The translations under genes and the position numbers were made by a program. 64,000 nt of DNA from Polaribacter haliotis (lineage in GTDB: Bacteria > Bacteroidota > Bacteroidia > Flavobacteriales > Flavobacteriaceae), in assembly GCF_014784055.1 (NCBI RefSeq), contig NZ_CP061813.1:1265501-1329500 (forward strand). Direction: 5' to 3'. Below, in pieces: positions 45,710-54,788 of this stretch. Every line of letters starts with the position of its first letter. Within the stretch, counting starts at the first letter, position 1. The notes under the pieces are model-generated. The model did not search any database, was not told the origin of the DNA, and saw nothing but the letters and a program-made list of their open reading frames with translations.

Positions 45710-46378
45710 ATGAAACAATACATACTATTTATAGTTTTTCTTTCAAACTTTTTCGCAAAAGCTCAAGATTTCCCTGAAGGTTTTACCTATTTAAATACTA
45801 TTGATAATACCATTCAATTGGAATTAAGATATCTCTCTAACAACAATTTTATTGGAAAAAAAATAGATGGATATAAAAGTAACTGTGTAATTGTTACCCT
45901 AGAAACTGCCAATACTTTAAAAATTGTACAGCAAAAATTATTAAAAAAAGGTCTCAGTTTAAAAATTTTCGATGCTTATAGACCACAACAAGCAGTAAAC
46001 CACTTTGTTCGATGGGCAAGAGTTATGAATGATACTTTAATGAAAAACGAGTATTATCCAAAAGTACCAAAATCCGAACTTTTTAAAAGAGGTTATATTG
46101 CATCTAAATCTGGTCACACAAGAGGAAGTACAGTAGATTTAACAATTGTTAATGTAAAAACGGGAAAAGAATTAGACATGGGAAGTCCGTATGATTTTTT
46201 CGGAATTCAATCTCATCCATTTTATAAAAACATCACAGAAAAACAAAAAGAAAACAGATTATTATTACGTAAAATAATGATCGATCATAATTTTAAACCC
46301 TATAATAACGAGTGGTGGCATTTTACTTTACGAAATGAACCTTTTCCAAAAACATATTTCAATTTTCCAATCGATTAA
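45710..46378 (+). CDS. M15 family D-Ala-D-Ala dipeptidase (VanX/DdpX-like)
   Basis: 222-aa exported zinc dipeptidase (signal 1-18, FAKAQ). Zinc ligands H136 and D143 are in SGHTRGSTVDL and H204 in EWWHF, with E201 as base and R91 in FDAYRPQQA. It hydrolyses D-Ala-D-Ala, probably for cell-wall turnover or nutrition; no van genes are nearby, so resistance is not implied. A TAATTTTG element ends 7 bases before the ATG. Confidence 0.9.
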   Translation: MKQYILFIVFLSNFFAKAQDFPEGFTYLNTIDNTIQLELRYLSNNNFIGKKIDGYKSNCVIVTLETANTLKIVQQKLLKKGLSLKIFDAYRPQQAVNHFVRWARVMNDTLMKNEYYPKVPKSELFKRGYIASKSGHTRGSTVDLTIVNVKTGKELDMGSPYDFFGIQSHPFYKNITEKQKENRLLLRKIMIDHNFKPYNNEWWHFTLRNEPFPKTYFNFPID

Positions 46379-46454
46379 AAAGTTTAACAAAATTGAAAGA
46401 ACTTCAACAAAAATCGGCATTATATTTGCTCTTGTTACGTTAAACGTTTCTAAA

Positions 46455-47126
46455 ATGAATCTTAAAACAAAATTTACATTTCTTATTATCTGTTTTTTAT
46501 CTACTTTTTCTTTTTTTGGTCAACTTGATAAAATAAATGGCGGAAAAGCTAATGAGAAAGGAAAATCTGTTACTTTAAAGAATAAAATAGTTTCTGTAAA
46601 ACCAACTTCAATAGAATTAAAGGGAGATTTAGGTTTTAAGAAAGCTTACGAAAAAGAGCAACAGAAGTTAAAAAAACAGCAAGATGAAGAATCTCTTCAA
46701 AATAAAGGAATTTTAACTCAGAAAAGATTGAGTGAAGCACGTTTTTTAAACTCATTTAAAAAAATTAACGGACAATATATTTATCCAAAAATCGATCAAG
46801 ATTTAGGAAGTATTCGAACAAATTCTAATAGTGTAAATATTATTTGTAGAGATTACCAATATCCAGATGGAGATAGAGTAACTATTTTGGTAAATAATAT
46901 TCCTGTGGTTACAAATATATTATTAAAACAACGTTATCAAAGTTTTAATATTCCTTTAGAAGTAGGTATTAATAAAATAACCATATTAGCTTTAAACCAA
47001 GGAACTTCTGGCCCAAATACAGCCGCTTTTAAAGTATATAACGATGCTGGTATGTTATTATCTTCCAATGAATGGAATTTAGCAACAGATGCAAAAGCAA
47101 CATTACTAATAGCAAAAGATAAATAA
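46455..47126 (+). CDS. Exported protein of unknown function
   Basis: 223 aa. Signal peptide (1-21, FSFFGQ), a charged helical segment (YEKEQQKLKKQQDEESLQNK), then a beta-rich C-terminal domain (VNIICRDYQYPDGDRVTILVNN...GINKITILALNQG) that looks immunoglobulin-like. I do not recognise a named family. The ATG at 46455 is chosen because the longer frame overlaps the dipeptidase gene. A TATATTTG -7-like element lies at 46421-46428. Confidence 0.7.
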   Translation: MNLKTKFTFLIICFLSTFSFFGQLDKINGGKANEKGKSVTLKNKIVSVKPTSIELKGDLGFKKAYEKEQQKLKKQQDEESLQNKGILTQKRLSEARFLNSFKKINGQYIYPKIDQDLGSIRTNSNSVNIICRDYQYPDGDRVTILVNNIPVVTNILLKQRYQSFNIPLEVGINKITILALNQGTSGPNTAAFKVYNDAGMLLSSNEWNLATDAKATLLIAKDK

Positions 47127-47399
47127 ATAGTTATATTATTTATAAAAGTTAAAACCAATTAACTACTTCCTATCAATACAAAATAAAACCATAATTGTGT
47201 TTTGCTTTCATTTCTTTCCTTATATTAAAAAAAATATTAATTTCTTTACTAATAAATCCTAGTGGTTAATAGTATTTACGAAAACGATTGAGTTAAATCG
47301 AAAAATGTTGTTTTTTTATTCTATTTAAAACAGTTATTTTTGTATTTCGATTATAAAAATTCAATTTCATAATCTACATTATAAATAAGAATCATTAGA

Positions 47400-48389
47400 A
47401 TGAAAAAAATAACCAAACAGACCTACTTAGATTGGTACAAAGACATGCTTTTCTGGCGTAAATTCGAAGACAAATTAGCTTCAGTTTATATTCAACAAAA
47501 AGTAAGAGGTTTCTTGCATTTATACAATGGACAAGAAGCTATTTTAGCAGGAGCATTGCATGCAATGGACTTAACTAAAGATAAAATGATTACTGCTTAC
47601 AGAAATCACGTACAGCCAATTGGAATGGGAGAAGATCCTAAGAAAGTTATGGCAGAGTTGTTTGGAAAAGTTACTGGAACCTCTAAAGGAATGGGTGGTT
47701 CTATGCATATTTTTTCTAAAGAATTTCGTTTTTATGGAGGACATGGAATCGTTGGAGGGCAAATTCCTTTAGGAGCAGGACTTGCTTTTGCAGATAAATA
47801 TAAAGGAAGTGATGCTGTAACTTTAACATGTTTTGGAGATGGTGCTGCAAGACAGGGATCTTTACACGAAGCCTTTAACATGGCAATGCTATGGAAGTTA
47901 CCTGTAATTTTTATTGTTGAAAATAACGGTTACGCAATGGGAACTTCTGTTGGTAGAACTGCAAATCATGAAGATATTTGGAAACTTGGTTTAGGTTATG
48001 AAATGCCTTGTGGACCAGTAGATGCAATGAATCCAATAAAGGTAGCAGAAGCTGTAGATGAAGCAATACAAAGAGCAAGACGTGGAGATGGTCCAACATT
48101 TTTAGAAATGAAAACCTATAGATATAGAGGACACTCTATGTCTGATGCACAACATTATAGAACAAAAGACGAAGTTGAAGAGTACAAAAAAATAGATCCA
48201 ATTACGCAAGTAAAAGATGTTATTTTAGAGAAAAACTACGCAACAGAAGAAGAGATATCTGCAATAGATAAAGAGGTTAAGAAAATGGTTTTAGAATGCG
48301 AGAAATTCGCAGAAGAATCTCCATTTCCAGAGACTCAACAAATGTACGATATGGTTTATGAACAAGAAGATTATCCTTTTATAAGTTAA
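47400..48389 (+). CDS. pdhA: Pyruvate dehydrogenase E1 alpha subunit
   Basis: 329-aa thiamine-diphosphate-binding subunit of E1, which decarboxylates pyruvate. The TPP motif starts at GDGAARQG and ends at ENNGYAMG. The phosphorylation-loop-like YRYRGHSMSD is present, as is the MGGSMHIF active-site segment. It makes a two-chain E1 with a beta subunit that is not in this window. Three bases separate it from the E2 gene. The 273-bp leader contains a TATTTTTG -7-like element at 47335-47342. Confidence 0.95.
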   Translation: MKKITKQTYLDWYKDMLFWRKFEDKLASVYIQQKVRGFLHLYNGQEAILAGALHAMDLTKDKMITAYRNHVQPIGMGEDPKKVMAELFGKVTGTSKGMGGSMHIFSKEFRFYGGHGIVGGQIPLGAGLAFADKYKGSDAVTLTCFGDGAARQGSLHEAFNMAMLWKLPVIFIVENNGYAMGTSVGRTANHEDIWKLGLGYEMPCGPVDAMNPIKVAEAVDEAIQRARRGDGPTFLEMKTYRYRGHSMSDAQHYRTKDEVEEYKKIDPITQVKDVILEKNYATEEEISAIDKEVKKMVLECEKFAEESPFPETQQMYDMVYEQEDYPFIS

Positions 48390-48392
48390 AAT

Positions 48393-50054
48393 ATGGCTAC
48401 AGTTATAAATATGCCGCGTTTAAGTGATACCATGGAAGAAGGTGTTGTTGCGCAATGGCTAAAGAAAGTTGGAGATAAAATTGAAGAAGGTGATATTTTA
48501 GCAGAAATCGAAACAGATAAAGCTACAATGGAATTCGAATCTTTTCACGAAGGTGTTTTATTACACGTTGGTGTTCAAGAAGGAGAAACTTCTCCAGTAG
48601 ATACATTATTAGCAATTATTGGTGAAGAAGGAGAAGATATTTCTGACCTTTTAGCTGGTGGTTCTTCTGATGAAAAATCAGCAGAGAAAGAAGATTCTAA
48701 AGAAAACGAAAGTAAAGATTCTAATGAAGATAATTCTTCTGAAGATGAAAGCACTGATGATTCTGCAGAAATTCCTGAAGGTGTAAACGTTATTACTATG
48801 CCACGTTTAAGTGATACCATGACAGATGGTACTGTTGCAACTTGGTTAAAGAAAGAAGGAGATGCAGTAGAGGAAGGTGATATTTTAGCAGAGATTGAAA
48901 CTGACAAAGCAACTATGGAATTCGAATGTTTCTACGAAGGAACTATTCTTTACATTGGTGTTCAAGAAGGAGAAACTGCTCCTGTAGATAGTTTATTAAC
49001 CATTATTGGACCAGCAGGAACAGATGTTTCTGCATTGGTTAAAAATGGTGGAGCTTCTGCAAGTAAATCTTCAGAAGCAAAATCTGAAAAGAAAGAAGAC
49101 AAAAAAGAAGAGAAATCTTCTGATAAAAAAGAAGAAACAAAATCTTCTAATACAACTACAAATAATTCTGGCGGACGAATTTTCGCTTCTCCTTTAGCAA
49201 AGAAAATTGCTTCAGATAAAGGAATTAATTTAGCAGATGTTTCTGGTTCTGGTGAAAATGGAAGAATCATTAAAAAAGATGTTGAAAATTATACACCTAA
49301 AGCAACAGTTTCTGTAGAAACTCCTTCTCCAGCATCTAGTGCCGCGACTCCATCTTTTTCTGTTACAGGAGAAGAAAAGTCAGAAGAAGTTAAGAATTCG
49401 CAAATGCGTAAAGCAATTGCAAAATCTTTAGGAAACTCTAAATTCTCTGCACCAGACTTCAGTTTAAACATTGAAGTTGATATGGACAATGCAATGGCTT
49501 CAAGAAAAACAATCAATGCAATACCAGATACCAAAGTATCTTTTAATGATATGGTTGTAAAAGCTTGTGCAATGGCTTTACAGAAACACCCACAAGTAAA
49601 TACTTCTTGGACAGATAACAATACAATATACCACAGTCATATTCATGTTGGTGTCGCTGTTGCAGTAGATGAAGGTTTATTAGTACCAGTTATTAAACAT
49701 ACAAACCAAATGAGTTTAACTCAAATTGGTGCAACTGTAAGAGATTTAGCTGGGAAAGCAAGACACAAAAAAATTACACCTGCAGAAATGCAAGGAAGTA
49801 CTTTTACAGTTTCTAATTTAGGAATGTTTGGTATCGAAAACTTTACTTCGATAATTAACCAACCAAATTCTGCAATTTTATCTGTTGGTGCAATTGTAGA
49901 AAAGCCAGTTGTTAAAAACGGACAAATAGTTGTTGGAAATACTATGAAATTAACTTTAACGTGCGACCACAGAACTGTTGATGGTGCTGTTGGTGCTCAG
50001 TTTTTACAAACATTAAAAACGTTTATCGAAAACCCTGTTACAATGTTAGCGTAG
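48393..50054 (+). CDS. pdhC: Pyruvate dehydrogenase E2 (dihydrolipoamide acetyltransferase)
   Basis: 553 aa. Two lipoyl domains with lipoyl-lysines K43 and K172 (both in ETDKATMEFE) are joined by Asp/Glu/Ser- and Lys-rich linkers. An E1/E3-binding domain follows (about 262-298, ASPLAKKIASDKGINLADV). The catalytic domain has H526 and D530 in CDHRTVDG. It transfers acetyl from lipoate to CoA. Directly follows pdhA. Confidence 0.95.
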   Translation: MATVINMPRLSDTMEEGVVAQWLKKVGDKIEEGDILAEIETDKATMEFESFHEGVLLHVGVQEGETSPVDTLLAIIGEEGEDISDLLAGGSSDEKSAEKEDSKENESKDSNEDNSSEDESTDDSAEIPEGVNVITMPRLSDTMTDGTVATWLKKEGDAVEEGDILAEIETDKATMEFECFYEGTILYIGVQEGETAPVDSLLTIIGPAGTDVSALVKNGGASASKSSEAKSEKKEDKKEEKSSDKKEETKSSNTTTNNSGGRIFASPLAKKIASDKGINLADVSGSGENGRIIKKDVENYTPKATVSVETPSPASSAATPSFSVTGEEKSEEVKNSQMRKAIAKSLGNSKFSAPDFSLNIEVDMDNAMASRKTINAIPDTKVSFNDMVVKACAMALQKHPQVNTSWTDNNTIYHSHIHVGVAVAVDEGLLVPVIKHTNQMSLTQIGATVRDLAGKARHKKITPAEMQGSTFTVSNLGMFGIENFTSIINQPNSAILSVGAIVEKPVVKNGQIVVGNTMKLTLTCDHRTVDGAVGAQFLQTLKTFIENPVTMLA

Positions 50055-50076
50055 TTTTCTTTTAAATATATTTTAT

Positions 50077-50106
50077 AAAAACCAGCGAAGTTCGCTGGTT
50101 TTTTTT
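50077..50106 (+). terminator. Terminator of pdhA-pdhC
   Basis: Stem AAAACCAGCGA/TCGCTGGTTTT with a 3-base loop and T-run. Confidence 0.88.
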
Positions 50107-50120
50107 ATTTTTAATTTAGA

Positions 50121-50807
50121 ATGAAAAAATTAGAAGACAAATTAAAAAACCCTGTTTGGTATTCGTTAAACGAAACTCATAAAAAATTTCTTATAGAATT
50201 TGATGGTGTTCAGTTTTATCATCCAGAAGTAAATACTTTTGGAGCTTTTTACGATGTTACAAAAACTAGTAAAGCAATGAATGAATATTCGAAAATCTCT
50301 GAAAAATTCTTTTTAGTTTCCGAAAATAAAATTCCTGAAATCGATAACGATTTTATAACCTTAGAAAAGAAAATTGACGGGTGCCAAATGGTTTTAGAAA
50401 ATTTAATTGAAGTAGAAATTACAGAAGAAATCATATTACTTACAGAAGAATATATAGAAGAAATTTACGATTTAATTTGGCTGGTAATGCCAGGGTTTTA
50501 TAGGAAAAGAGGTTTTGAAATGGGCGATTATTTTGGTATTTTTAAAAATAATAAATTAGTTGCTATTACTGGTGAGAGAATGCAAACTGACGATTTTATA
50601 GAAATAAGTGGTGTTGTCACGCATCCAGATTATACAGGTAAAGGGTTTGCCAAACAACTAATAACATATACTACCAAAGAAATTTTAAAAGAAAAAAAGT
50701 TACCAATTCTCCATACAAATAAAGGGAATAAGGCGATTCCTCTTTACGAAAAATTAGGATTTAAAGTTTCTAGAGATATGAATTGGTGGTTGTATTGTAG
50801 AAAGTAG
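50121..50807 (+). CDS. GNAT family N-acetyltransferase (FR47-like)
   Basis: 228 aa. The N-terminal ~100 residues are specific. The C-terminal GNAT domain has ISGVVTHPDYTGKGFAKQLI (acetyl-CoA loop TGKGFA) and LHTNKGNKAIPLYEKLGF. Resembles the FR47-like group; substrate unknown. Flanked by terminators on both sides, so monocistronic. Confidence 0.87.
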   Translation: MKKLEDKLKNPVWYSLNETHKKFLIEFDGVQFYHPEVNTFGAFYDVTKTSKAMNEYSKISEKFFLVSENKIPEIDNDFITLEKKIDGCQMVLENLIEVEITEEIILLTEEYIEEIYDLIWLVMPGFYRKRGFEMGDYFGIFKNNKLVAITGERMQTDDFIEISGVVTHPDYTGKGFAKQLITYTTKEILKEKKLPILHTNKGNKAIPLYEKLGFKVSRDMNWWLYCRK

Positions 50808-50869
50808 TTTACAGAAATTAAAAACTAAATAATGTTTACTGTTTTAAAATTAATTATTAAAACAAAAAA

Positions 50870-50903
50870 AAATAGCCTTGAAAGTTTAAGGCTATTTTTT
50901 TAT
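50870..50903 (+). terminator. Terminator after the GNAT gene
   Basis: 10-bp stem AAATAGCCTT/AAGGCTATTT with 8-base loop, T-run. Confidence 0.8.
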
Positions 50904-50922
50904 ATCTGAAATAAATTAAATA

Positions 50923-51657
50923 TTACAGTTTTGTTATTTTAGATTCTACTCCAGAAACAATATCTTGGCCTTGTGCTGCCATTTTCATTTCTACTTTAGA
51001 ATCTACTGGAACACCCGATTTTTTATCAACATCCATACTTCCAGAAATAGTTCCTTTTGCTATTCCACCAACAGTTCCAGAAACATCTATCTTTACAGTT
51101 GTTGTTGTTATTGCAGAAACCTTATAATTGAATTCAAGCTCCATTCCATTTTCACTTTTCTTTGTAGTCCAAACACTACCCACTTTTACAGCCTCTTTTG
51201 GATAAACAACACTTCCAGACTGTTTTAACATTTGCTCTGCTCCAGGAACATTTGGTTCCACTGTTGTTTCTAATACTTCTCCTAAGTTATTTCCTTTAGA
51301 AATAAAATTAGCACTTAAAAACGGCCCCATTTGAGTTGCAATCATTTTTCCCATTTCATCTAAATCTTCTACTTTTTTAGAAGAATCGTAACTCATAATT
51401 TGTCCACCTTGCATCATGTCCATAGACATGTTTGAAATTTTCATGTTAGAAGTAAATAAATCTTCTGTAACAGAAACAATTTCCTGATTCATAGTCATCA
51501 TAATTGTAGAAGACATTGCTACACCTACATTTTGAGTAACTTTCATATTAGTTTTATAAGTATCGCCTTTTGCATAATTAAGTCTTAATAATACTGTTTC
51601 TTGTGCTGCTACATTAAATGTTGCTACCAACACAAATAAAATTAACAATTTTTTCAT
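50923..51657 (-). CDS. Exported DUF6263-like protein
   Basis: 244 aa with a signal peptide (1-19, NVAAQ). The mature part is beta-rich: LRLNYAKGDTYKTNMKVTQN and VGSVWTTKKSENGMELEFNY, with a C-terminal KSGVPVDSKVEMKM strand, as in DUF6263 lipocalin-like proteins; family assignment is tentative. A Met-rich middle (SNMSMDMMQGGQIMSY) is notable. Monocistronic. Confidence 0.7.
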   Translation of the reverse strand: MKKLLILFVLVATFNVAAQETVLLRLNYAKGDTYKTNMKVTQNVGVAMSSTIMMTMNQEIVSVTEDLFTSNMKISNMSMDMMQGGQIMSYDSSKKVEDLDEMGKMIATQMGPFLSANFISKGNNLGEVLETTVEPNVPGAEQMLKQSGSVVYPKEAVKVGSVWTTKKSENGMELEFNYKVSAITTTTVKIDVSGTVGGIAKGTISGSMDVDKKSGVPVDSKVEMKMAAQGQDIVSGVESKITKL

Positions 51658-51709
51658 TTTTATTTTAGTTTAAAATCTATTATTCTGCGAATATAATTGA
51701 ATCCAAATA

Positions 51710-51736
51710 AAAACGCTTGGAAAATCCAAGCGTTTT
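51710..51736 (-). terminator. Terminator of the 2-oxo acid dehydrogenase E2 gene
   Basis: 12-bp perfect stem AAAACGCTTGGA/TCCAAGCGTTTT, AAA loop, 26 bases after the minus-strand stop codon. Confidence 0.88.
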
Positions 51737-51762
51737 ATAAATCTATGCATATTTTTAACTTT

Positions 51763-53091
51763 TTAAAAATCTTGTTTCATATCCCAAGCTTCTAAAGTTT
51801 CTTTTAAAGTTTTAATAAACATTCCACCTAAAGCACCATTTACAACTCTGTGATCGTAAGAATGAGATACAAACATTTTCTGTCTAATTCCTATAAAATC
51901 TCCTTCTGGAGTTTCAATAACTGCAGGTACTTTTCTAATAGCTCCTAAAGCTAAAATAGCAACTTGTGGCTGGTTTATAATTGGTGTTCCCATTACAGAA
52001 CCAAAACTACCAACATTTGTAACAGTATAAGTTCCTCCCTGAATATCATCGGGTTTTAAAGCATTATTTCTTGCTCTTGTAGCCAAATCATTTACAGATT
52101 TTGTCATGCCAACCAAATTCAACTGATCTGCGTTTTTAATTACTGGTACAATTAAATTTCCATCTGGCAAAGCGGCTGCCATCCCTAAATTTATATTTTT
52201 CTTTTTAATGATATTCTCACCATCTACAGCAATATTAATTAGTGGGTATTTTTTTATAGTATTTGCAACAGCATGCATTAATATTGGCGTAAAAGTTAAC
52301 TTCTCTCCTTCTCTTTTAAAGAAATCGTCTTTAACTTTTGTTCTCCATTTTACAATATTGGTTACATCAATTTCTATAAAAGATTGCACATGTGCAGAAG
52401 TTTGTACAGAGTTTACCATATGCTTGGCAACCAATTTACCCATTCTACTCATTTCCATTACTTCATCTTCTCCATTTACAGAAACTGGCGCTGCTTTTTG
52501 AACCTCTTTTTGAATTGGTTTTTCAACTTTAACTTCTACTTTTGGTTGAGATTTCTCGACTGTGCTCGAAATGACAGGAGTGTTTCCTCTATTTTCTACA
52601 AAAGCTAAAATATCTTCTTTAGTTACTCTACCTTCTTTTCCTGAACCAGCAATCGTTTCTAATTCTTCCATTGAAACTCCTTCTGTTTTAGCTATATTTC
52701 TAACTAAAGGAGAATAAAATTTACCAGAATCTGAAGTTTTAGATATTGGTGTAGCAACTACTTCATTTGCTTTTTCAATTGTTTTTTCTACAGCTGCAAC
52801 TTCTTTAGAAGTTTCAACTTTTGGAGCTTCTTCTGTAGTAGAATCCTCACCTTCTGTTTCTATAATTGCAATAGTTGCACCAACTGCAACAACTTCATCT
52901 TTTTCAAATAAAATTTCTACCAAAGTTCCTTCTACTTCAGATGGCACTTCAGAATCTACTTTATCTGTTGCAATTTCTACGATAGCTTCATCTAATTCTA
53001 TTGTTTCACCAACTTCTTTTAACCAAGATGTAATAGTTGCTTCTGCAACACTTTCTCCCATCTTTGGTAATTTTAATTCGAATCTTGCCAT
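51763..53091 (-). CDS. bkdB: 2-oxo acid dehydrogenase E2 (branched-chain/2-oxoglutarate type)
   Basis: 442-aa acyltransferase with one lipoyl domain (K44 in IATDKVDSEVP), an E3-binding domain (about 125-165, SPLVRNIAKTEGVSMEELE) and a catalytic domain. The usual DHRxxDG motif reads YDHRVVNGALGG: H414 is kept but the Asp is Asn418. This variant is seen in flavobacterial BkdB-like E2 proteins. The linker holds VISSTVEKS (173-181), which is a translated copy of a dispersed palindromic repeat. No E1 genes are adjacent, so branched-chain rather than succinyl specificity is inference. Confidence 0.85.
   Translation of the reverse strand: MARFELKLPKMGESVAEATITSWLKEVGETIELDEAIVEIATDKVDSEVPSEVEGTLVEILFEKDEVVAVGATIAIIETEGEDSTTEEAPKVETSKEVAAVEKTIEKANEVVATPISKTSDSGKFYSPLVRNIAKTEGVSMEELETIAGSGKEGRVTKEDILAFVENRGNTPVISSTVEKSQPKVEVKVEKPIQKEVQKAAPVSVNGEDEVMEMSRMGKLVAKHMVNSVQTSAHVQSFIEIDVTNIVKWRTKVKDDFFKREGEKLTFTPILMHAVANTIKKYPLINIAVDGENIIKKKNINLGMAAALPDGNLIVPVIKNADQLNLVGMTKSVNDLATRARNNALKPDDIQGGTYTVTNVGSFGSVMGTPIINQPQVAILALGAIRKVPAVIETPEGDFIGIRQKMFVSHSYDHRVVNGALGGMFIKTLKETLEAWDMKQDF
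52545..52577. repeat. Palindromic repeat copy inside a coding sequence
   Basis: GTTGAGATTTCTC...TCGAAATGACA, the same arms as the intergenic copies at 28299-28330 and 30587-30646, embedded in frame in the E2 linker. Confidence 0.65.
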
Positions 53092-53273
53092 TTATATCAA
53101 TTTTAAGACTGCAAAAATACTAAAAAATGAAAGACTTTTCGTTAAAATTATCATGAAAAAGATAATTTTAAAAATCGAATACTTTAAATTATTCGTAATT
53201 TAAAAAAGCTAAAAACAAATTATATTAAATATAATTCAGTTTTTAGCAAATATTTTAAACATATAACAACAAT

Positions 53274-53849
53274 TTAGTTATTTCTTTCTAATCTCTTTTT
53301 TACTTTTTCTAACGCTCTTTTTGCCCTTGCTAATTCTCTTTCAGCACTTTTTAACTCACTTTCTGCAATCTTTTTAGCTTCTTCTTTAGAATCTGTTCCA
53401 GAAATAGCATCTTTTAAAACTTCTCCAAATTCGTCCATCATATCTACAACTTTAGAATTTGCATATTCTTTATCAACATAAATTTTTAAACTATCATCAG
53501 TTAATTTGCAATCGTATAATTTATCTCCATTTTCAGTTTTAATCCACCTATAAGTATCACCAGAAACTGTTAAATTAGAATTACCCAATTTGTCTACTAA
53601 TAATTTTTTAATACTCCCAGTTTTACTTTCATGAAAACTTGCAGTAAACTTGTAGATATTGTCGTTTCTTTTAATGGAAACTGATGAATTATCTTCTTTA
53701 TCATCTGTATCAAAAGTAATTGAATAGGAAGTTCCTTTACTTGTTGTAGTAACTTTTGAAGGAGTTTTTGGTGTTATTGGTGTTGATTGAGAAAAAAGAC
53801 TCGTTGTTAAAAATGTTGCGATTAATATTGGTAATAATAAAGTTTTCAT
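53274..53849 (-). CDS. Small exported coiled-coil protein next to a two-component system
   Basis: 191 aa. Signal peptide 1-21 (TTSLFSQ), a Thr/Pro/Lys-rich stretch, a beta-rich middle (about 45-130) and a C-terminal Glu/Lys/Arg coiled coil (about 155-189, ESELKSAERELARAKRALEK). No family recognised. The ATG at 53849 directly follows (ATT)8. A full promoter plus GTTAA boxes stand upstream, shared in type with the adjacent kinase/regulator operon, so it may be a target or accessory of that system, in the position of CpxP in enterobacteria (analogy only). Confidence 0.75.
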   Translation of the reverse strand: MKTLLLPILIATFLTTSLFSQSTPITPKTPSKVTTTSKGTSYSITFDTDDKEDNSSVSIKRNDNIYKFTASFHESKTGSIKKLLVDKLGNSNLTVSGDTYRWIKTENGDKLYDCKLTDDSLKIYVDKEYANSKVVDMMDEFGEVLKDAISGTDSKEEAKKIAESELKSAERELARAKRALEKVKKRLERNN

Positions 53850-53873
53850 AATAATAATAATAATAATAATAAT
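53850..53873. repeat. (ATT)8 microsatellite directly before a start codon
   Basis: Eight ATT units on the minus strand run straight into the ATG at 53849. Confidence 0.95.
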
Positions 53874-53895
53874 AGGTTTTAAGATTAATATGCCA

Positions 53896-53978
53896 CAAAT
53901 GTAAATCTGAAACACACTTAAAACAAAGAATTACAAGTCGTTAACCTTCGATTAACGTTAAACAAATACTGTATTAAC
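53896..53978 (-). promoter_or_regulatory. Promoter and GTTAA boxes of the small coiled-coil protein gene
   Basis: Minus strand: GTTAAT (53978-53973), then GTTAAT-N5-GTTAAC (53956-53940), with boxes 22 and 11 bases apart. These are followed 12 bases later by TTTG (53927-53924), a 20-base spacer and TACATTTG (53903-53896). This is the best-formed Bacteroidota promoter in the window. Confidence 0.7.
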
Positions 53979-54013
53979 GTAAGTATAGATTAATTATAAA
54001 ATTTTGAAAATTC

Positions 54014-54043
54014 AAAAAAAAAGATCCCGTTTTTCAACGGGAT
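54014..54043 (-). terminator. Terminator of the kinase-regulator operon
   Basis: 8-bp stem ATCCCGTT/AACGGGAT with 4-base loop and a U-run on the minus strand. Confidence 0.85.
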
Positions 54044-54086
54044 TAATTCAACTAGAAATTTAAAATAAGTTTTTACATTTTTTAAA

Positions 54087-54788
54087 TTAAGCTTCATTAA
54101 CCTTAAACTCTAGACCAATTCCACGAGTGCTTTCTATTGATATTGATGCGTCTTCTTTAAAATATTTACGAATTCTGCTGATAAAAACATCCATACTTCT
54201 ACCTGTAAAGAAATCGTCGTTTTGCCAAACAGCTTTTAGAATTTCTTCTCTTTTTAATAATTGATTTTTATGTTGATATAAAAAACGAATCAATTCTCCT
54301 TCTTTTTCTGTTAGTTGTTGAATATTCTCATTAATTTTTAACTCTAATCTCTTGGTATTGAATTGGTAATTTCCAATTATAAGAATTTCATTTTTAGAAA
54401 TTATTATTGATGATTTTTGGGTTCTTTTTAGAATGTTATTCAAACGCAAAACCAATTCATCTGCTTCAAAAGGTTTTACAATATAATCGTCTGCGCCTAA
54501 TTTTAATCCTTTTAATTTATCTTCTTTCATCTTTCTGGCAGTCAAGAAAATAAAAGGAATTTCTGGATTGATTTCTATAATTTTTTCAGCCAAAGAAAAT
54601 CCATCTAATTTTGGCATCATTACATCTAAAACACAAATATTAAAGTCGCTTTTTTGAAAGGTTTCTAACGCTTCTTCTCCATCTTTTGCCCATTCTACAG
54701 AAAAGCCAGACATTTCTAAATACTGTTTTAAAATGCTTCCAAAATCGGCATCATCTTCTGCTAATAAAATATGTTTGTTTGTGCTCAT
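54087..54788 (-). CDS. OmpR-family response regulator
   Basis: 233 aa. Receiver domain with acidic pocket E11-D12-D13, phospho-acceptor D55 (CVLDVMMPK) and K105-type lysine (DDYIVKPF). The C-terminal winged helix (about 135-230) has LTEKEGELIRFLYQ and MDVFISRIRKYF recognition-helix features. The ATG overlaps the kinase stop (TAATG), so the pair is translationally coupled. I propose it binds the GTTAA-N6-GTTAA boxes found here and elsewhere in the window; this is inference. Confidence 0.93.
   Translation of the reverse strand: MSTNKHILLAEDDADFGSILKQYLEMSGFSVEWAKDGEEALETFQKSDFNICVLDVMMPKLDGFSLAEKIIEINPEIPFIFLTARKMKEDKLKGLKLGADDYIVKPFEADELVLRLNNILKRTQKSSIIISKNEILIIGNYQFNTKRLELKINENIQQLTEKEGELIRFLYQHKNQLLKREEILKAVWQNDDFFTGRSMDVFISRIRKYFKEDASISIESTRGIGLEFKVNEA

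Noticed and set aside
45710..46378. Vancomycin-resistance vanX
   Set aside because: The catalytic family is the same, but there is no vanH/vanA or VanRS context; this is a housekeeping-type dipeptidase.
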